From an uncultured Maribacter sp. (lineage in GTDB: Bacteria; Bacteroidota; Bacteroidia; Flavobacteriales; Flavobacteriaceae), in the NCBI GenBank assembly GCA_905479535.1, contig CAJQMW010000175.1:1-10539 (forward strand): 10,539 nt of DNA. The letters run 5' to 3'. Under the pieces are notes generated by a model that saw nothing but the letters and a program-made list of their open reading frames with translations, did not search any database and was not told where the DNA came from. Positions within the stretch are counted from its first letter, which is position 1. Every line of letters starts with the position of its first letter. The position numbers and the translations under genes were made by a program. Below, piece by piece: positions 7,233-10,539 of the stretch.

Positions 7233-8850
7233 TCCGACTACCACAAAAGCCTGGAAAAACCTATCACAGCATTATTCAGACACTAAGAACATTCATCTGA
7301 GGGATTTGTTTGCCTCAGATGCCCATAGAGCTCAGGAATTTAGCCTGCAATGGAAAGATTTCCTTCTAGATTTTTCCAAGAACAGGATTACCACTGAAAC
7401 GATGGACTTATTGGTTCAGCTGGCGGATGAGGTGAAGCTCAAAGATGCCATTGACAACTATTTTCAAGGGGACCTTATCAATGAAACCGAGAATAGAGCC
7501 GTGTTGCATACGGCATTGAGGGCTGGAAAGAATGAAGCTTTTCTTGTTGACGGCAATAATGTAGTGCCTGAAGTTTATGCCGTTAAGGAACACATAAAAA
7601 GTTTCACGGATTCAATTAGCAACGGTTCAAAAAAAGGCTTTACAGGAAAAACTTTTACGGATGTCGTAAATATTGGTATTGGAGGTTCTGACTTGGGACC
7701 CGCCATGGTCACCGAAGCACTCAAATTCTACAAAAACCACCTAAACGTTCACTTTGTCAGTAATGTGGATGGGGACCATGTTCGGGAAGTGTTGAAAACG
7801 GTCAGCCCCGAGACAACTTTGTTCGTGGTCGTCTCTAAAACGTTTACGACCCAAGAAACCTTGAGTAATGCCAATACGATTAAAAAGTGGTTTTTAGAAC
7901 ATGCTTCCCAAGAGGATATTGCAAAACATTTCGCCGCGGTATCCACGAACACCGAGGCCATTGCGGATTTTGGAATTGCTGCCGATAACGTCTTTCCCAT
8001 GTGGGATTGGGTCGGTGGTAGGTTTTCGCTTTGGAGTGCCGTTGGCTTGTCCATAGCTTTGGCTATAGGCTTTGAGAACTTTGATTCCTTGCTGGGCGGG
8101 GCACATGAAATGGATATCCATTTTAAGGAAACCTCCTTTTCTAAAAATATGCCGGTTATCATGGCATTGGTCAGCGTATGGTATAATAATTTTTATAGTG
8201 CGGAAACGGAGGCCATTATACCCTATACGCAATATTTGAGCAGATTTTCGGCCTATTTGCAACAGGGTATCATGGAAAGTAACGGCAAAAGTGTGGATAG
8301 GAGCGGGGATAGGGTTGGCTATGAGACCGGAACCATTATTTGGGGAGAGCCTGGTACCAATTCGCAACATGCTTTTTTTCAATTGATTCATCAAGGGACA
8401 AAATTGATTCCGACGGATTTTATCGGCTTTAAAAACTCTTTGCACGGCGAAAGGGACCATCATAACAAACTGATGGCCAATTTTTTCGCCCAGACGGAAG
8501 CACTGATGAACGGTAAGACCTTGGAAGAGGTCAAAACGGAATTAAAAGAAAAAGGAAGTTCCGATCAGGAAATAGACAATCTAGCTCCCTATAAAGTATT
8601 TGCCGGTAATAATCCAACGAACACGTTGTTAATAGACAAGCTAACGCCAAAAAGTCTAGGTGCATTAATAGCACTTTACGAGCATAAAATTTTTGTTCAA
8701 GGAGTCATTTGGAACATATTTAGCTATGATCAATGGGGAGTTGAGCTAGGTAAACAACTAGCGGGAACCATTCTCAAGGACATAGAAGGTTCTGAAATTG
8801 CTGATCACGATAGTTCTACATTACGACTATTACAATATTTTAAGAGATAG
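7213..8850 (+). CDS. pgi: Glucose-6-phosphate isomerase
   Basis: Cytosolic enzyme (EC 5.3.1.9) that interconverts glucose 6-phosphate and fructose 6-phosphate in glycolysis and gluconeogenesis. Its 545 residues are full length (E. coli 549) and the start aligns well (HKINPTTTKAW against NINPTQTAAW). Two SIS-type domains carry IGIGGSDLGP (154-163), the phosphate-binding SKTFTTQET (208-216), the signature DWVGGRFSLWSAVG (265-278), and the catalytic residues Glu355 (QGIMESNGK), His386 (TNSQHAF) and Lys514 (WGVELGKQL). The positions coincide with the E. coli numbering. The start ATG at 7213 lies inside the end of the M23 gene, which suggests translational coupling. No strong terminator follows; only a weak 6-bp hairpin without a T-run is seen at 8858-8887. 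Confidence 0.98.
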   Translation: MALHKINPTTTKAWKNLSQHYSDTKNIHLRDLFASDAHRAQEFSLQWKDFLLDFSKNRITTETMDLLVQLADEVKLKDAIDNYFQGDLINETENRAVLHTALRAGKNEAFLVDGNNVVPEVYAVKEHIKSFTDSISNGSKKGFTGKTFTDVVNIGIGGSDLGPAMVTEALKFYKNHLNVHFVSNVDGDHVREVLKTVSPETTLFVVVSKTFTTQETLSNANTIKKWFLEHASQEDIAKHFAAVSTNTEAIADFGIAADNVFPMWDWVGGRFSLWSAVGLSIALAIGFENFDSLLGGAHEMDIHFKETSFSKNMPVIMALVSVWYNNFYSAETEAIIPYTQYLSRFSAYLQQGIMESNGKSVDRSGDRVGYETGTIIWGEPGTNSQHAFFQLIHQGTKLIPTDFIGFKNSLHGERDHHNKLMANFFAQTEALMNGKTLEEVKTELKEKGSSDQEIDNLAPYKVFAGNNPTNTLLIDKLTPKSLGALIALYEHKIFVQGVIWNIFSYDQWGVELGKQLAGTILKDIEGSEIADHDSSTLRLLQYFKR

Positions 8851-8924
8851 TCCAAGGGTTATGCAATAATCCTGAAAATCCCATAACATCTCCGTTCACA
8901 GCATTCATTTAAATCATTATTCCT

Positions 8925-8932
8925 TAAATTTG
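8925..8932 (+). promoter_or_regulatory. Perfect Bacteroidota -7 element TAAATTTG
   Basis: TAAATTTG is an exact match to TAnnTTTG, the -7 element used by the primary sigma factor of Bacteroidota. It would start transcription near 8940, giving an 80-nt leader before the TonB receptor gene. No clear TTTG stands about 20 bp upstream (the region 8900-8910 reads AGCATTCATT), which lowers confidence. If it is used, the TTAACGTT repeats lie just downstream of the start point and would act as an operator or leader element. Confidence 0.4.
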
Positions 8933-8943
8933 GCGTGACTAAT

Positions 8944-8962
8944 TTAACGTTCTCTTAACGTT
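8944..8962 (+). promoter_or_regulatory. TTAACGTT direct repeat, 11-bp period
   Basis: TTAACGTT occurs at 8944-8951 and again at 8955-8962, identical over 8 bp and exactly 11 bp apart. This is the geometry of a Pho box or another OmpR/PhoB-family site. The second copy ends 18 bp before GACTTTTG (8981-8988), which fits TAnnTTTG except for its first base, so the repeats would occupy the -33 position as in activator-dependent promoters. The likely target is the TonB receptor gene starting at 9022. Each half also contains AACGTT, a 6-bp palindrome, so a dimeric palindrome reader is an alternative. The regulator is not known. Confidence 0.45.
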
Positions 8963-8980
8963 AGAAGTTCTAAAATACAG

Positions 8981-8988
8981 GACTTTTG
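8981..8988 (+). promoter_or_regulatory. Possible -7 element of the TonB receptor gene
   Basis: GACTTTTG keeps A and TTTG of the TAnnTTTG element and lacks the first T. It begins 18 bp after the TTAACGTT repeat and would give a start point near 8995 with a leader of about 27 nt. That leader contains the A-rich stretch before the ATG that is typical of flavobacterial translation starts. It competes with the perfect element at 8925-8932. Confidence 0.3.
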
Positions 8989-9021
8989 CAATGAGTTAAA
9001 AAACTAACAAATACTAAAAAA

Positions 9022-10539
9022 ATGAAAAAGATTTACTTTGCAATTGCGGCATTTTTAATGACCGTAACTGCGTTTTCACAGGGGGTAACAACATCAGCTA
9101 TTGGCGGTAAAGTAACAGACGCTTCCGATGGACCACTTTTGGGGGCGAACGTAGTTGCCGTTCACGTTCCTTCTGGAACTACGTATGGTGCAATTACGGA
9201 TTTTGATGGTTTTTATAGGATTTCTGGTATGCGAATTGGTGGTCCGTACACCGTTACTATCTCTTATGTCGGATTTAACGATGAAGTTAACGAAGGAATA
9301 TACTTGAATTTAGGACAGTCCGAAAGAATAAGTAGACAATTAAGTGAAAGTTCTACAGCTTTGGACGAGGTAGTGGTAACCGCTCAAAATAATGGTGTTT
9401 TTGATGCAAACAAAACAGGGGCTTCAACTACCATAGATAATAGAAAAGTAAATGCATTACCAAATGTTTCTAGATCTATTGCGGATTTTGCCAGGCTTAC
9501 TCCTCAAGCCCAAATACGTGGTGATAATGAAATTTCCATTGCGGGTCAAAATAATCGTTATAATGCATTATATATTGACGGTGCCGTAAATAATGATGTG
9601 TTTGGTTTATCGGATGCAGGTACAAATGGTGGTCAAACAGGAGTAAACCCAATATCTATAGATGCTATTGAGTCTTTTCAAGTGAATGTAGCACCATATG
9701 ATGTAAAACTAGGTGGTTTCGCAGGGGGTGCAATCAGTGCCATTACAAAGTCTGGAACCAATGAATTTCATGGTACCGCCTATTATTTATTTAGAAATCA
9801 AGATTTGGCGGGTAAGACGCCTGGCGTTGATGAGGATAGGGAAAAATTACCGGATTTTACAGCACAAACCTACGGTGTGAGTATTGGCGGTCCAATAATT
9901 GAAGATAAGTTGTTCTTTTTCCTAAATTATGAAAGACAAAACGATGAAACTCCGCAACCTTTTGAAGGAACTTATGATGGCGATTCTGGCTTGGACGGCG
10001 TAAATGACTTCGCCGATTTTCTTCGCTCGGAGTACGGATACGACCCAGGTTCATTCGACAGTAACACATCAACTTTGAATAGTGATAAGTTGACCTTAAG
10101 AGTAGATTGGAATATCAGCGAAAACCACAAATTATCCTTCAGAAACAACTACGTTAAGGCTAATTCTTTTAGTGTTGGAAGAGCAACAAGTACAAATATA
10201 AATTTTAGTAATACTGGGCTTAATTTTGAATCCATCAGCAATACGGCCTCTTTAGAATTGAACTCTACTTTCGGGAATAAATTTGCGAATAGCTTTATAT
10301 TAGGTTATACAAGGGTAAGGGATGACAGGAACCCGGTGGGTGACTTATTTCCATTTATCGAAATAAATGATGGTGATTCTAGGATTTTTTCAGGTTCTGA
10401 GCGATTCTCCACGGCAAATCTCTTAAATCAAGATATTGTGACTTTGACGAATAATTTTGAGATATATTCGGGAAGACATACGGTTACTCTAGGTACTCAT
10501 AATGAGTATAGCGACATTACCAATATTTTCTTCGGCAGG
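9022..10539 (+). CDS. Oar-like TonB-dependent receptor, 3' end outside window
   Basis: The frame is open from ATG 9022 to the window edge (506 codons, no stop). A signal peptide covers residues 1-20, ending AFSQ. A carboxypeptidase-regulatory-like beta-sandwich follows at about 25-110 (GGKVTDASDGPLLGANV, ITDFDGFYRISG, YTVTISYVGF). ALDEVVVTA at 113-121 is a TonB-box-like segment. The plug domain runs to about 245 (RSIADFARLTPQAQIRG, YNALYIDGAVNND, GGFAGGAISAITKSGTNEFHG). The outer-membrane barrel then begins (YYLFRNQDLAG, VSIGGPIIEDKLFFFLNYE). The motif set is that of Oar-like receptors, usually around 1000 residues or more, so about half is probably missing. The substrate cannot be read from sequence. 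No SusD-like partner is visible, but it would lie beyond the window. The start is supported by the signal peptide and the preceding A-rich leader (CTAAAAAAATG). Confidence 0.95.
   Translation, partial: MKKIYFAIAAFLMTVTAFSQGVTTSAIGGKVTDASDGPLLGANVVAVHVPSGTTYGAITDFDGFYRISGMRIGGPYTVTISYVGFNDEVNEGIYLNLGQSERISRQLSESSTALDEVVVTAQNNGVFDANKTGASTTIDNRKVNALPNVSRSIADFARLTPQAQIRGDNEISIAGQNNRYNALYIDGAVNNDVFGLSDAGTNGGQTGVNPISIDAIESFQVNVAPYDVKLGGFAGGAISAITKSGTNEFHGTAYYLFRNQDLAGKTPGVDEDREKLPDFTAQTYGVSIGGPIIEDKLFFFLNYERQNDETPQPFEGTYDGDSGLDGVNDFADFLRSEYGYDPGSFDSNTSTLNSDKLTLRVDWNISENHKLSFRNNYVKANSFSVGRATSTNINFSNTGLNFESISNTASLELNSTFGNKFANSFILGYTRVRDDRNPVGDLFPFIEINDGDSRIFSGSERFSTANLLNQDIVTLTNNFEIYSGRHTVTLGTHNEYSDITNIFFGR

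Noticed and set aside
7894..8463. 189-codon open frame on the - strand inside pgi
   Set aside because: It lies wholly within a full-length, highly conserved pgi on the other strand, shows no family motif, and reads as low-complexity shadow coding. The same holds for the - strand frames at 7749-8162, 5239-5628 and 4189-4518.
8858..8887. GTTATG / CATAAC hairpin after pgi as a terminator
   Set aside because: Only 6 AT-rich base pairs with an 18-nt loop and no T-run; too weak to call.
8990..8998. ATG AGT TAA mini-frame in the leader of the TonB receptor gene
   Set aside because: Two codons and a stop are expected often by chance, and nothing links them to a leader-peptide mechanism.

Overview
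The window looks like chromosomal DNA from a marine-type member of the Flavobacteriaceae (Bacteroidota). The reasons are: moderately AT-rich DNA with A-rich, Shine-Dalgarno-poor leaders before start codons; signal peptides ending in the flavobacterial style (FSYGQ, SSFGQ, AFSQ); a TonB-dependent receptor with an N-terminal carboxypeptidase-regulatory-like domain; and matches to the Bacteroidota -7 promoter element TAnnTTTG. All supported genes are on the + strand. No mobile element, CRISPR array, tRNA or rRNA is visible, and no gene is broken by a frameshift.

Layout. (1) 1-3813: the 3' part of uvrC, cut by the left window edge, overlaps a patatin-POTRA-barrel gene resembling a type Vd autotransporter. 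(2) 3814-4173: a 360-bp gene-free stretch. It holds three copies of an 11-bp motif (GTTAA-N-R-TAAG), a strong GC hairpin just downstream of a -7-like element, and a clear intrinsic terminator. The last two could bound a small RNA of about 100 nt. (3) 4174-8850: a tight four-gene cluster, DUF3108 envelope protein - tryptophan 2,3-dioxygenase (kynA) - M23/LytM-type lipoprotein peptidase - glucose-6-phosphate isomerase (pgi). Junctions are +6, +2 and -20 bp, so it is probably one transcript. (4) 8851-9021: a regulatory leader with a perfect TAnnTTTG and a separate direct repeat of TTAACGTT with an 11-bp period, 18 bp upstream of a -7-like element. (5) 9022-10539: the 5' half of an Oar-like TonB-dependent receptor, cut by the right edge.

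The genes fall into two themes. Envelope functions are the patatin-barrel protein, the DUF3108 protein, the M23 lipoprotein and the TonB receptor. Core cytosolic functions are UvrC repair, tryptophan catabolism and glycolysis. Most of the window is ordinary core genome. I do not see a convincing new multi-gene system. The points most worth checking are the two intergenic regulatory regions, the possible small RNA, and the Cys-for-His change in the zinc motif of the M23 protein.
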